This document shows, in pieces, positions 1 through 6,999 of a stretch of DNA of 61,423 nucleotides. The first letter of the stretch is position 1. The number at the start of each line of letters is the position of its first letter. The DNA is from an uncultured Christensenella sp. Lineage in GTDB: Bacteria; Bacillota; Clostridia; Christensenellales; UBA3700. The notes beneath the pieces were generated by a model. The model saw nothing but the letters and a program-made list of their open reading frames with translations, made no database searches and had not been told where the DNA came from. Both the position numbers and the translations under genes were made by a program. The stretch covers positions 1-61,423 of the forward strand of contig CAJTVJ010000008.1 of assembly GCA_910579785.1 (NCBI GenBank). Reading direction: 5' to 3'.

Positions 1-36
1 TTTAAGTGAAAAGTTAAGAGCGAATTGGAATAAGTA

Positions 37-68
37 AAATCGACAAGTGGTGAAACCTTGCCGATTTT
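37..68 (-). terminator. Probable terminator of tRNA-Val
   Basis: Read on the minus strand, a hairpin (AAAATCGGCAAG paired with CTTGTCGATTTT, one mismatch) lies just after the CCA end of tRNA-Val. The T-rich 3' arm resembles an intrinsic terminator, but the U-run beyond it is poor. Confidence 0.55.
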
Positions 69-70
69 GC

Positions 71-146
71 TGGTGGAAGCTATAGGGCTCGAACCTATGA
101 CCCTCTGCTTGTAAGGCAGATGCTCTCCCAACTGAGCTAAGCTTCC
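71..146 (-). tRNA. tRNA-Val (anticodon TAC)
   Basis: A 76-nt cloverleaf on the minus strand. Acceptor arm GGAAGCT pairs with the AGCTTCC-A-CCA end, the CCA is encoded, the T-arm has GGTTCGAGCC and the anticodon loop is CTTACAA, giving anticodon TAC. It has its own upstream promoter. Confidence 0.95.
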
Positions 147-178
147 AAATTAAACTATGTGCTTTTGATTGCTTTATG

Positions 179-207
179 ATTTTAGCATACGCAAAAAAAG
201 ATGTCAA
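179..207 (-). promoter_or_regulatory. Sigma-A promoter of tRNA-Val
   Basis: On the minus strand TTGACA (202-207) is separated by 17 nt from TAAAAT (179-184), about 33 nt upstream of the mature tRNA 5' end. Confidence 0.8.
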
Positions 208-277
208 ACGTTTTTTATTATTTTCTTGACAGTATACAAAAAATTTAATAAACTATAATTATTGTGGAGGAGAGAAT

Positions 278-538
278 ATGATAAAGGCTTTATTTAGTAT
301 ATTGGCAGTGTTGCTTGTGGTGATAATCATACTTTTATGCGTGGGTTATTGGCTTTTCAACTATACCACGTTGGAAAAGTTGGGGTATGCCGACGTAGAG
401 ATAGCGGAGACAGAACTTCCCAACGGAGACACGGTGGCTATTACTCCGAGAAGTATAGGCATAGAAGATATGACCTTTAAAGAGCTGATAAATTGGTTTA
501 AAGAGAAGTTGAAGTCGGGCAATAAGAGCGAAAAATAA
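278..538 (+). CDS. Small single-pass membrane protein, unknown
   Basis: An 86-residue protein of unknown function. Residues 3-28 form one hydrophobic segment, followed by a soluble, charged C-terminal part ending in a Lys-rich tail, so a membrane-anchored small protein is expected. The start is supported by GGAGGAG 6-7 nt upstream. A TTGACA lies at 226-231 and a TATAAT at 254-259, but their spacing (22 nt) is too long for one canonical promoter. It is divergent from tRNA-Val and followed by a GC-rich hairpin. No family was recognised. Confidence 0.6.
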   Translation: MIKALFSILAVLLVVIIILLCVGYWLFNYTTLEKLGYADVEIAETELPNGDTVAITPRSIGIEDMTFKELINWFKEKLKSGNKSEK

Positions 539-543
539 TATAT

Positions 544-573
544 GCGGCGTACCGTTGAGTGCGCCGCTATTTA
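544..573 (+). terminator. Hairpin after the small membrane gene
   Basis: GCGGCG (544-549) pairs with CGCCGC (562-567) and is followed by TATTTATT. It is a moderate terminator between two convergent units. Confidence 0.55.
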
Positions 574-650
574 TTATGCTCATATATTGTTGACATTGAT
601 AGAAAACGTCAATTAGATTTTTTTCCTAAGATATATTAAGCAAATTGCCG

Positions 651-1487
651 TCAAGCATGCTTATATGAATTTAGCACTTCAAGCAGATAGGGTATTGTCT
701 TTTCAAATTTCAAACCGTACCAATGCGATTTATCTTTGCTAGTCAGTTCTATCGTTTTGTACGTGTAAGCTGCGGCAAGTTTGATGCATTTTTCAAGCGG
801 TACGTCGTTGGCAAGCGCGCCGACAAGGCTGGACGCGAATACGTCGCCGCTGCCTAAAAATTCGCCGTCGACTGTGTCAGTCTTGATAAAATGCGTTGTA
901 AAGCCGTCGTGATAGGCAAGCGACATTCCGTCTTTGGTCTTTATGCCCGTGATAATAAAGTCTTTTATGCCTCTATTACAGAGCTTTTCAACTATTGTCA
1001 GAATGCTTTTTTCATTTTGGATAGGCGCATATTTTTCGCCTGCCAATAGACACGCCTCGCTTAGATTCGGCAGGGAAAGGTAGCTTCTGCGACAAAGCTG
1101 CGCCATACTTTCTATTAAGTCGGGAGTGAGTCCATCGTATAACTCTCCGCCCTCAGCCATTGCAGGGTCGACAATAAGTTGAGCGTCGGGGAATAGGTCG
1201 GCTATTTCCAAGCAAAATTTTGCAGTTTGACTTTTGCCGAGATACCCAAGATAGATGTAGTCAAAATCAATTCCCAACGTCTTTAAATGCTTGGCGGCGG
1301 GCAATGCATTGTCTTTTAAATCTACGTACGTATATCCTTTAAAACCGCTTGTGTGCGTAGATAGCAATGCGATAGGCAGCGAGACTGTCTCAATCCCCAT
1401 AGCAGAAATTATTGGCAGGGCAACGCTTAGAGAACACTGACCAAATGAAGAGTAATCTTGAATTGTCAACACTTTGGCGTCTTTCAT
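651..1487 (-). CDS. pdxY: Pyridoxal/pyridoxamine kinase (PdxK/PdxY type)
   Basis: This 278-residue ribokinase-fold protein is of the PdxK/PdxY type, which phosphorylates vitamin B6 vitamers with ATP in the cytoplasm. The N-terminal IQDYSSFGQCSLSVALP block, the STHTSGF block near residues 43-49, VDPAM at 106-110 and the anion-hole/catalytic GSGD at 212-215 are all typical. The ATG overlaps the stop of the upstream vitamin transporter gene as ATGA, so the two are translationally coupled and lie downstream of the same FMN riboswitch. Hydroxymethylpyrimidine kinase is a related alternative, but the N-terminal blocks favour B6. Confidence 0.85.
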   Translation of the reverse strand: MKDAKVLTIQDYSSFGQCSLSVALPIISAMGIETVSLPIALLSTHTSGFKGYTYVDLKDNALPAAKHLKTLGIDFDYIYLGYLGKSQTAKFCLEIADLFPDAQLIVDPAMAEGGELYDGLTPDLIESMAQLCRRSYLSLPNLSEACLLAGEKYAPIQNEKSILTIVEKLCNRGIKDFIITGIKTKDGMSLAYHDGFTTHFIKTDTVDGEFLGSGDVFASSLVGALANDVPLEKCIKLAAAYTYKTIELTSKDKSHWYGLKFEKTIPYLLEVLNSYKHA

Positions 1488-2161
1488 ATTTTATCCTCAC
1501 TTGACGTATTGTCTTCTGCGTCGTCGTTTGATTGCTTGGCATTGGTTTGCAAATCTTCTTTATTTGCCGTGTCGCTGACTATCGCATTGCCTCCGTTGCG
1601 TTGATATAACTTTTCAAATAGTTTTTTAAGTCCAAAGAGATACATAAGCGCGACGGCAGCTATCGCCGAGATAACGCCTTGCAGAATATTAAACGGCAAG
1701 TTGATAATGCCGCCCGTCCAGCTGTTTTCGGCAAGCAAAAGTCCTTCGGCAAGGAAATATCCCAATGCCATGATTAAGCCGCCCAAGACGTTGCATACTG
1801 CGCATAACAATGCCTGCGGAAGGGATTTTTTGACAAACTTTTTAACGATAATGAAGAGTATAGCGACGACAAGCCCTTCCAGCGCTTTGATTATCAAAGT
1901 AAATGGGGCATACGGCATATATCCCAATATCACGTCGCCAAGCATTGCGCCGACTGCGCCCGTGATAAGCGCTGGTATAGGTCCGAGCAAACATGCCGAC
2001 AAAAATATAGGTATGTCGCCGAAGTTGTAATAACCTGTCGCGAGAGGTATGCTGACAAGAGTCAATACTGTCGTCAATGCAGTCATAAGTGCGGTAAACA
2101 CGATAAGGCGTATCCGAGTTGCTCTTTTGCTTGGAGTTGAAGAAAAATTGGTTTTTTGCAT
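1484..2161 (-). CDS. ECF transporter S component (vitamin uptake)
   Basis: A 225-residue integral membrane protein with about six hydrophobic segments and the block GYYNFGDIPIFLSACLLGP near residues 40-60, typical of ECF S components of the Pfam ECF-ribofla_trS type. These bind a vitamin and work with a shared EcfA/A'/T module, which is not encoded here. The start was set at 2161 because AGGAG lies 7 nt upstream; an in-frame ATG at 2206 has no such site. It is preceded by an FMN riboswitch and overlaps a pyridoxal-type kinase gene. Riboflavin (RibU-like) and vitamin B6 (PdxU-like) are both plausible substrates. The C-terminal 35 residues are polar and acidic. Confidence 0.8.
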   Translation of the reverse strand: MQKTNFSSTPSKRATRIRLIVFTALMTALTTVLTLVSIPLATGYYNFGDIPIFLSACLLGPIPALITGAVGAMLGDVILGYMPYAPFTLIIKALEGLVVAILFIIVKKFVKKSLPQALLCAVCNVLGGLIMALGYFLAEGLLLAENSWTGGIINLPFNILQGVISAIAAVALMYLFGLKKLFEKLYQRNGGNAIVSDTANKEDLQTNAKQSNDDAEDNTSSEDKI

Positions 2162-2225
2162 ATTTGTTCTCCTATATGGCAAAAGAAAGCATAAAAATAT
2201 ATGCAAAAAAATCGCGTATAAATTT

Positions 2226-2348
2226 AATCTTTCCCATTCTGACTTTACAGGCGGTTACGGGATCTCACCGTATCGGCTGTTGGGGCTGTTGGACTCGTTC
2301 GCTCATAGGCGACATTACCACCGGTCAGCTTTCGCTTGCCCAAAGATT
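2226..2348 (-). promoter_or_regulatory. FMN riboswitch (RFN element)
   Basis: On the minus strand the ends pair as AATCTTT/AAAGATT (P1). The interior holds the RFN blocks in order: GGGCAAGC-GAAA-GCTGACCGGTGGTA, then CGCC..GAGC, then ACGGTGAGATCCCGT (hairpin P5), then CCTGTAAAGTCAGAATGGGAAAG. These match the conserved FMN aptamer core (GACCGGCGGTA and AAAGTC.GGATG). The P2 stem is short. About 65 nt separate the aptamer from the gene start; I see no clear intrinsic terminator there, so control could be translational. Confidence 0.85.
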
Positions 2349-2356
2349 TTTTCTTA

Positions 2357-2385
2357 ATCATAATGCTATATTTGCCGTAAGTCAA
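2357..2385 (-). promoter_or_regulatory. Promoter of the riboswitch operon
   Basis: On the minus strand TTGACT (2380-2385), 17 nt, TATGAT (2357-2362). The predicted transcription start falls immediately before riboswitch stem P1, which supports both calls. Confidence 0.8.
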
Positions 2386-2403
2386 GCAAATATATAAAAT
2401 TTT

Positions 2404-3045
2404 TCAAATATTTTCGTTGACGGTTTTTTGATATTCCGTGATGACGGAATACATTTTGTATGCCAAAAATTTTGCGCCTTTGGTATTAAAGTGCAACATA
2501 TCTTTGGAATAAAGCAATGACTTTCCCTGTGTGAGACTATATAAGTCGACGTAAGCAACGTTATTGTTGTTGAATATTGCTTTTTGAATTTTGACAAGTC
2601 TTGACAAAATATCTTGTGAAAAATCTACCGTATTGGCGTCTGTAAAAGCCATAGGGCATGTCATTGCTATGACTTTCGGCGCGCTTGGCAAAGATGCAAG
2701 CGCAGAGATAAAGTATTTATAATTTAATGCGAAGTCGTCGTCGGAAGAATAATTTTTTAATCTGGCGTCGTTGGTACCTGCCAGAAAAAGGATATAATCG
2801 GGAGCGTAGTTTTCAAGAATTTTTAATATAGGAGTGTTCAACAAACTTCTATCGCTTCGTTTATTGATCGCATACCCTGGAAATCCAAAATTAAGCACGT
2901 CGTATTTAGCACCGAGAAGTCTTGCAAGTCTCGACGGATAGCATTCGACTCTTCTGTTGAGGAGAGTCGTACCGTAGGTCAAACTGTCACCCACGCAAGC
3001 AACTTTAATTCCATCAAAATTATTTTTTACGTCAGGCATCCTCAT
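2404..3045 (-). CDS. SGNH/GDSL-family hydrolase
   Basis: A 213-residue single-domain SGNH hydrolase (esterase/lipase superfamily). Block I is GDSLTYG with nucleophile Ser21, block II is NFGFPGY near residue 55, block III is GTND at 90-93, and block V supplies Asp183 and His186 in DMLHFN. All catalytic elements are present. There is no signal peptide, so it is probably cytosolic. The natural substrate, an ester or acetylated sugar, cannot be told from sequence. GGAG 8 nt upstream supports the ATG. A possible TATAAT -10 lies about 45 nt upstream. Confidence 0.85.
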   Translation of the reverse strand: MRMPDVKNNFDGIKVACVGDSLTYGTTLLNRRVECYPSRLARLLGAKYDVLNFGFPGYAINKRSDRSLLNTPILKILENYAPDYILFLAGTNDARLKNYSSDDDFALNYKYFISALASLPSAPKVIAMTCPMAFTDANTVDFSQDILSRLVKIQKAIFNNNNVAYVDLYSLTQGKSLLYSKDMLHFNTKGAKFLAYKMYSVITEYQKTVNENI

Positions 3046-3213
3046 AATTATTTCTCCATAGATTTATATTCATAATTCTATACCCGTATTATAACATACG
3101 CGATTTTGTCAAGCCAAGTGTTTTTTACAATTTTCTTTACTCGTGTCGATTTATCAATAATTTAATAATATTATGTTATCAAATAACGACTTTTATAAGT
3201 GTATGCCAAGCCC

Positions 3214-3242
3214 TTGACATTTTGATTTAAATATTGGATAAT
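3214..3242 (+). promoter_or_regulatory. Promoter of tRNA-Arg
   Basis: TTGACA (3214-3219), 17 nt spacer, GATAAT (3237-3242), 17 nt before the tRNA. Confidence 0.8.
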
Positions 3243-3258
3243 CATTGTAATGGCATAC

Positions 3259-3333
3259 GCATTCATAGTCTAATGGATAAAACATCACCCTCCGACGGTG
3301 AAATTATGCGTTCGAGTCGCATTGGGTGCACCA
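3259..3333 (+). tRNA. tRNA-Arg (anticodon CCG)
   Basis: A 75-nt cloverleaf. Acceptor GCATTCA pairs with TGGGTGC with two G-T wobbles, followed by A-CCA, which is encoded. The T-arm is ATGCG-TTCGAGT-CGCAT. The anticodon arm TCACC-CTCCGAC-GGTGA gives anticodon CCG. Confidence 0.92.
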
Positions 3334-3342
3334 AGACTTAAT

Positions 3343-3388
3343 AGCTTGAACTTCTTTACCGTAAAAAGAACGTTCGGGCTATTTTGTT
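3343..3388 (+). terminator. Terminator of tRNA-Arg
   Basis: AGCTTGAAC (3343-3351) pairs with GTTCGGGCT (3372-3380) with wobbles, and an inner TTCTTT/AAAGAA stem extends it. It is followed by ATTTTGTTT. Confidence 0.65.
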
Positions 3389-3420
3389 TAATGGAAGAAT
3401 TTGAGAACTTCTGAGAATAA

Positions 3421-3463
3421 AAAATAATCCGATAGAACATTATGCGCTATCGGATTATTTTTT
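3421..3463. terminator. Bidirectional terminator
   Basis: A perfect 15-bp stem, AAAATAATCCGATAG (3421-3435) with CTATCGGATTATTTT (3447-3461), with T-runs on both strands. It ends the cupin transcript on the minus strand and can stop plus-strand read-through. Confidence 0.9.
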
Positions 3464-3467
3464 GATT

Positions 3468-3818
3468 TCAGATTATTGCGTCGGATTGCGTGTAAGCGGT
3501 TAATGAGTTAGCTTTGACCTGAATACATATATACTTTATTCCTTTGTCCGGTGCGGCAAAAAATTGTCGTTTTGCCGAAGGTGAAATACGAAGAAAATCG
3601 CCCGTTTTGATAGTTATCTTTTCACCGTCAATAATAACCAAGCCTTCTCCATCTAATATCGCATATATTTCTTCGTTATTCTTATGCGAATGAATAAAAG
3701 GAACATTTGCACCAGCGGGTAAGGTGTTTATGCTTACTTCTGCACCGGTTAGACCGAGTTTGTCGTGAAGTTCAATGCGAGAATCTTCCGTAATGCTGAT
3801 TTTGTTGTAGTTTTTCAT
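3468..3818 (-). CDS. Small cupin-domain protein
   Basis: A 116-residue single cupin domain. Cupin motif 1 is visible as PFIHSHKNNEEIYAILDGEG (His43, His45, Glu49/50), the usual metal ligands, followed by a shorter motif 2 around residues 72-90. It may act as a small metal-dependent enzyme or ligand-binding protein in the cytosol; the substrate is unknown. It is transcribed divergently from an HxlR-type regulator across a 177-bp gap with an 18-bp inverted repeat, so it is the likely target of that regulator. GGAGG lies 8 nt upstream of the ATG. Confidence 0.85.
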   Translation of the reverse strand: MKNYNKISITEDSRIELHDKLGLTGAEVSINTLPAGANVPFIHSHKNNEEIYAILDGEGLVIIDGEKITIKTGDFLRISPSAKRQFFAAPDKGIKYICIQVKANSLTAYTQSDAII

Positions 3819-3881
3819 AATGATGCCTCCGAAATGAATTTGTAAATCTATTATACCAAATACCGAAAACCTTTGCCATAA

Positions 3882-3918
3882 TGTTACTTTTTTATTATCT
3901 GATAATAGAATAGTAACA
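3882..3918. promoter_or_regulatory. Inverted-repeat operator between cupin and hxlR genes
   Basis: TGTTACTTTTTTATTATC (3882-3899) and GATAATAGAATAGTAACA (3901-3918) are inverted repeats matching at 16 of 18 positions around one central T. It sits about 20 bp upstream of the regulator's -35 and about 27 bp from the cupin gene's TATAAT -10 (3850-3855, minus strand). The position and symmetry fit the binding site of a dimeric winged-helix regulator. Confidence 0.75.
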
Positions 3919-3937
3919 TAGTTTCATTTTTGAACTA

Positions 3938-3966
3938 TTGACATAATTTCTCATTTCTGCTATACT
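3938..3966 (+). promoter_or_regulatory. Promoter of the HxlR-type regulator
   Basis: TTGACA (3938-3943), 17 nt, TATACT (3961-3966). Confidence 0.8.
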
Positions 3967-3995
3967 CTATTAAAATATAAAAGGAAGTAACGCTT

Positions 3996-4322
3996 ATGCT
4001 GACTAAAGACGAATTACCCGAATGTCCCGTTGCAACGACTGTTCAACTTATCGGCAACAAATGGAAGCTACTTATTTTACGTAATTTAATGTACGATAGT
4101 AAACAACGTTTCAAAGATTTTATCAAAACAATTCCTGCTATAAGCAAAAAGGTTTTAACAGATAACCTTCGTTCTTTGGAAGAAGACAAACTCATAGAAA
4201 GAGAAGTTTTCGCGGAAGTACCGCCACGAGTGGAGTATTCTTTATCGCCACTTGGACAATCGTTAAAGCCTATTTTGGATGCTATGTACGTTTGGGGAAC
4301 AAATTATAAAACAAGTGAGTAA
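3996..4322 (+). CDS. HxlR-family winged-helix transcriptional regulator
   Basis: A 108-residue protein that is essentially one HxlR (MarR-like) winged-helix domain. The signatures are CPVATTVQLIGNKWKLLILR, then FKDFIKTIPAISKKVLTDNLRSLEEDKLI, then the wing and YSLSPLGQSL. The N-terminal Cys10 occupies the place of the cysteine that senses oxidants or electrophiles in several members such as HypR and YodB. It is divergent from a cupin gene with a large palindrome between them, the usual arrangement for a regulator controlling its neighbour. GGAAG lies about 10 nt upstream of the ATG. Confidence 0.88.
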   Translation: MLTKDELPECPVATTVQLIGNKWKLLILRNLMYDSKQRFKDFIKTIPAISKKVLTDNLRSLEEDKLIEREVFAEVPPRVEYSLSPLGQSLKPILDAMYVWGTNYKTSE

Positions 4323-4330
4323 AACAAAAA

Positions 4331-4367
4331 CCGCCGATAGAGTTTGTTTGCTCTATCGGCGGTTGCC
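4331..4367. terminator. Strong terminator after hxlR gene
   Basis: A perfect 12-bp stem, CCGCCGATAGAG (4331-4342) with CTCTATCGGCGG (4351-4362). A T-rich tract follows on the plus strand, and an A-tract precedes it, which gives a U-run on the minus strand. Confidence 0.8.
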
Positions 4368-4487
4368 GTTTCTACTACGTTATGTACGGCTACCTAACTT
4401 GATTAGGGTTATATCTTTCATTTATATACCGCTCAACTTCGGCGGTTTTCCTTATTCCGTATCTTTCAACGGCTATCCCTATACTAT

Positions 4488-4646
4488 TTATCGGGACTCT
4501 TTGTTATTAGATTGTTGATTATTAAGTTGTGATTTTTGCCATTCGGCTTGCCACGCCGCAAACTCTCTTTGTCCTTCTTCGGTTGCAAAGTAGTCTTGAA
4601 TAGCGGGCAATAATGCTCTTGCAAGCCGTGGACAATCACTGCGCCG
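4488..4646 (-). pseudogene. Relic of an accessory-element gene (C-terminal piece)
   Basis: An open reading frame of about 52 codons without a start codon, containing CPRLARALLPAIQDYF followed by EEGQREFAAWQAEWQ and a Gln/Asn-rich tail. The wording resembles C-termini of small proteins on clostridial conjugative elements, but I cannot name the family. Immediately upstream, another frame (about 4648-4716) reads GNYIALELPLSAYKLYGKQL before a stop, and downstream (about 4398-4490) a third reads AVERYGIRKTAEVERYINER. This suggests a frameshifted, decayed gene or several gene scraps. There is no intact gene in 4323-4921. Confidence 0.5.
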
Positions 4647-4775
4647 CTAATTGCTTACCGTACAGTTTATAGGCTGACAGCGGCAATTCCAACGCAATAT
4701 AATTCCCGTCTGTTTACCTTGTATATTATAGTGTTCGTTTTTGCGGTAAGTCGGTGCGCCATAGTAAAATAATAA

Positions 4776-4921
4776 GAATATTGGTGGAATTATGAAAAAT
4801 ATGTTACGGAAGTTTTGACCTTTGGAGTGAGTAGTGCAAAATTCAAAGAGCAATTCCAGCGTTTGCTAGAAGATTATTCAGCGCAAGGTTGGGTATTGAA
4901 TAATTATATAACAGTTAAGGT
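4776..4921 (+). pseudogene. Relic of a DUF4177-like small protein
   Basis: The frame opening at 4776 reads EYWWNYEKYVTEVLTF, then KFKEQFQRLLEDYSAQGWVL. This is the pattern of DUF4177 proteins (an aromatic N-terminal strand, a helix, then a YxxQGW core). No ATG or GTG with a ribosome site opens this frame, and it runs into the convergent hydrolase gene. It is most likely a dead fragment; translation from TTG at 4815 is conceivable but has no Shine-Dalgarno. Confidence 0.45.
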
Positions 4922-5719
4922 TCATAGGCTTTCGTCATGGCATTTTTGCAAAAACTCTTCCAAGCATCTATTAAATTCGTTTGGCGCATCCATATTTGCA
5001 CAATGTCCTGCGTCTTGCAATATTTTCTTTTCGCAATTTTCTCTTGCCGCCCATTTGTTGACGATTTCTATTTCCATTGGTATATCGTATTGACCGCAAC
5101 CTACCAACAACCTAAATGGTCGTTGTTGTTTGGGGTATTTATTTACAAGTTTTTGCAGCCCGGCAAGATATCTAAACGAGCTTTTTTTGAATTTAATATT
5201 GAGGTCGTAAAATTCCGACTGCGCGTCAACTGTGTATGCGGATATTTTTTTATTTGATTTGGCAAACCACTTGATAGAAAACAACGCTTTTAACATCATT
5301 TTCATCTGACCTTTTGAATTGGCTTTTTGCTTTGCAATATCAAAATTATTGATATCATAGCCGCCAAAGCATGCAAGAGACAATACTTTGTCGGGGTACT
5401 TGTTTGCAAAGTCCTGTATAAATACCGCCCCCAACGACACTCCTACGAAATGGGCGGCGGATATCTCGTGTTTTTGGAATATCGCGTCTATCCAATCTGA
5501 CATCTTTTCTACGCCGTCGCCTTTTCTTGCGCGGAGGGAATTGCCGTGTCCCAAAATATCAATAGCAAGCAAATTATATTTGCCTGAAAAGTATTCAAAC
5601 TGTCTTTCAAACATCCTATGGTCGACAAAGGCTGCGTGAAGAAAAACAAGCCACTCTTTGTTTGCGGTGTCGCCGACATAATATGCAATAGGTGAATTAC
5701 CTAGATATAAATTTTCCAT
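4922..5719 (-). CDS. Alpha/beta-fold hydrolase
   Basis: A 265-residue alpha/beta hydrolase. The oxyanion-hole region LVFLHAAFVDHR is at 24-35, the strand IDILGHGNS at 53-61, and the nucleophile elbow GVSLG puts Ser at position 95. An Asp is offered by GCGQYDIP near residue 210 and the catalytic His by DAGHCANMDAP near 238. This is the family that includes esterases, haloperoxidases and C-C hydrolases; the substrate is undetermined. There is no signal peptide. AGGAG 8 nt upstream supports the start. It is a single-gene unit beside a degraded region. Confidence 0.85.
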   Translation of the reverse strand: MENLYLGNSPIAYYVGDTANKEWLVFLHAAFVDHRMFERQFEYFSGKYNLLAIDILGHGNSLRARKGDGVEKMSDWIDAIFQKHEISAAHFVGVSLGAVFIQDFANKYPDKVLSLACFGGYDINNFDIAKQKANSKGQMKMMLKALFSIKWFAKSNKKISAYTVDAQSEFYDLNIKFKKSSFRYLAGLQKLVNKYPKQQRPFRLLVGCGQYDIPMEIEIVNKWAARENCEKKILQDAGHCANMDAPNEFNRCLEEFLQKCHDESL

Positions 5720-5884
5720 TTGATACTCCTATATTTCTGATATTAACACTTTTGCTAGACTCAGTCAACTTATCGTTTAAGCTTGCTATATTATAATATG
5801 AAAGGTCAAAGAATATAAGATTTCACGCTTTGATTTTTGCAGAAGCAATATACGGTTTTGCTGTGAAAAATTTGAATATAATAA

Positions 5885-5913
5885 TTGACAGATATATAAT
5901 AAGGTGCTAATAT
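5885..5913 (+). promoter_or_regulatory. Promoter
   Basis: TTGACA (5885-5890), 17 nt, TAATAT (5908-5913), about 23 nt upstream of the start of the next gene. Confidence 0.75.
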
Positions 5914-5935
5914 AATGCCGTAAGGAGAGCAATAT

Positions 5936-6832
5936 ATGAAAAAGTTACGCAGAATGTCTTTGATATTTTTGATACCGTTTATTACGGGATTTATTCTATT
6001 GTTTTTTTCGGGTCCGTCGCGTCCTGAAATGATGAAAGCAGGCGAGATCTTAGTGGGACTTGTAGGTCCGATATTGATGGCTTTGGTAGTCATAATTGGA
6101 ATTATAATGCTTGTGAAAGGAAAGATAAATCTTCAAGAAGGCAAGGAGAGCAATAAGGTTGACGAAGACGTAGAAAATTTGATAAACGATATCAAGCCTA
6201 TCGAAGAGGACGGCGAAGAAGCCGACGCAGGCAGCGAAGGGTGGAGCAGAAGGGACGAGGAAGAGTTGATAAACGATATCAACAATTCAAATTATTATGA
6301 AAATAAATTGAACAATGCGAAATTTTCCGCTAGGCACGCGGCTAATAATTATAAAAATACGTCGACCAAGGGAAAGGTATTCGGCACGTTGTTTTTAGTT
6401 TTGATTCTCGCGGACGTTGTGCTTGCAATTATATTTTTCTATTTTAATATAATCATAGGCGCATTGATATGTATAGGAGTTTTTGCGGCTGCGATATTGA
6501 CGTCTATGATAGTAGTGAAGACGGCAGAACGCAGATCGCTGAAATTTGACGTAAACAAATTAAATGATACAAGAATTTATTGCGGAGAAGTAAAAGCATG
6601 TATGTTATCCAGCAGCACTAGCGTGGGTGACAGCGATCGCGGTCATTCAAGAATAACGGGCGTAGTATACAGAGTAATCGTTGAGTATGAAGGCAATAGT
6701 TATACTGCATTTTCAAGAGATTTTTACGAAAACGGAGAAAAAGTTAGGTTTGCTATTTTAGGTAAGAATAGGGCAGGTATATTGACGGGAGACTTTGGCA
6801 AAGAAGATCAAGGCGAAGAGGACGAAATCTAA
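5936..6832 (+). CDS. Membrane protein of unknown function
   Basis: A 298-residue protein with hydrophobic segments at about 7-26, 41-61, 149-171 and 174-195. An acidic linker (70-125) rich in Asp, Glu and Asn contains the repeated phrase LINDI, at about residues 82 and 111. A soluble C-terminal domain of about 95 residues, beta-rich by composition (ITGVVYRVIVEYEG), resembles the extracytoplasmic domain of DUF3592-like proteins, but I cannot assign it. GGAGAG lies 7 nt upstream. It is monocistronic with a terminator. No pathway is indicated. Confidence 0.6.
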   Translation: MKKLRRMSLIFLIPFITGFILLFFSGPSRPEMMKAGEILVGLVGPILMALVVIIGIIMLVKGKINLQEGKESNKVDEDVENLINDIKPIEEDGEEADAGSEGWSRRDEEELINDINNSNYYENKLNNAKFSARHAANNYKNTSTKGKVFGTLFLVLILADVVLAIIFFYFNIIIGALICIGVFAAAILTSMIVVKTAERRSLKFDVNKLNDTRIYCGEVKACMLSSSTSVGDSDRGHSRITGVVYRVIVEYEGNSYTAFSRDFYENGEKVRFAILGKNRAGILTGDFGKEDQGEEDEI

Positions 6833-6852
6833 ACGTTTTATTTGAAAAATAT

Positions 6853-6892
6853 AAATAAGCTTTGTCATTATCGGCAAGGCTTATTTTTTTCT
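6853..6892 (+). terminator. Intrinsic terminator
   Basis: AAATAAGC (6853-6860) pairs with GCTTATTT (6879-6886), with an inner TTG/CAA extension, followed by TTTTCTT. Confidence 0.8.
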
Positions 6893-6930
6893 TATAAGAT
6901 CTAAATTGTTTAAAAAATCTGATAGATCTA

Positions 6931-6959
6931 TTGACATACGAACTGAGATATTTTATAAT
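6931..6959 (+). promoter_or_regulatory. Promoter of the TetR operon
   Basis: TTGACA (6931-6936), 17 nt, TATAAT (6954-6959). This is a consensus promoter overlapped by the palindrome at 6957-6986. Confidence 0.88.
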
Positions 6960-6986
6960 TACTTATGTTATATAACAAGTGTAATT
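6957..6986. promoter_or_regulatory. Palindromic operator, likely for the adjacent TetR protein
   Basis: AATTAC (6957-6962) and GTAATT (6981-6986) flank the 12-bp palindrome TGTTATATAACA (6966-6977), centred at 6971/6972. The site covers the end of the -10 and the start point of a consensus promoter, 14 bp before the TetR start codon. Negative autoregulation by steric block is the natural inference. Confidence 0.75.
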
Positions 6987-6999
6987 ATATGGAGATACA

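Noticed and set aside
2226..2348. Cobalamin riboswitch
   Set aside because: The CCGCxACTGT box is missing, while GACCGGTGGTA and the P1 ends fit the FMN class.
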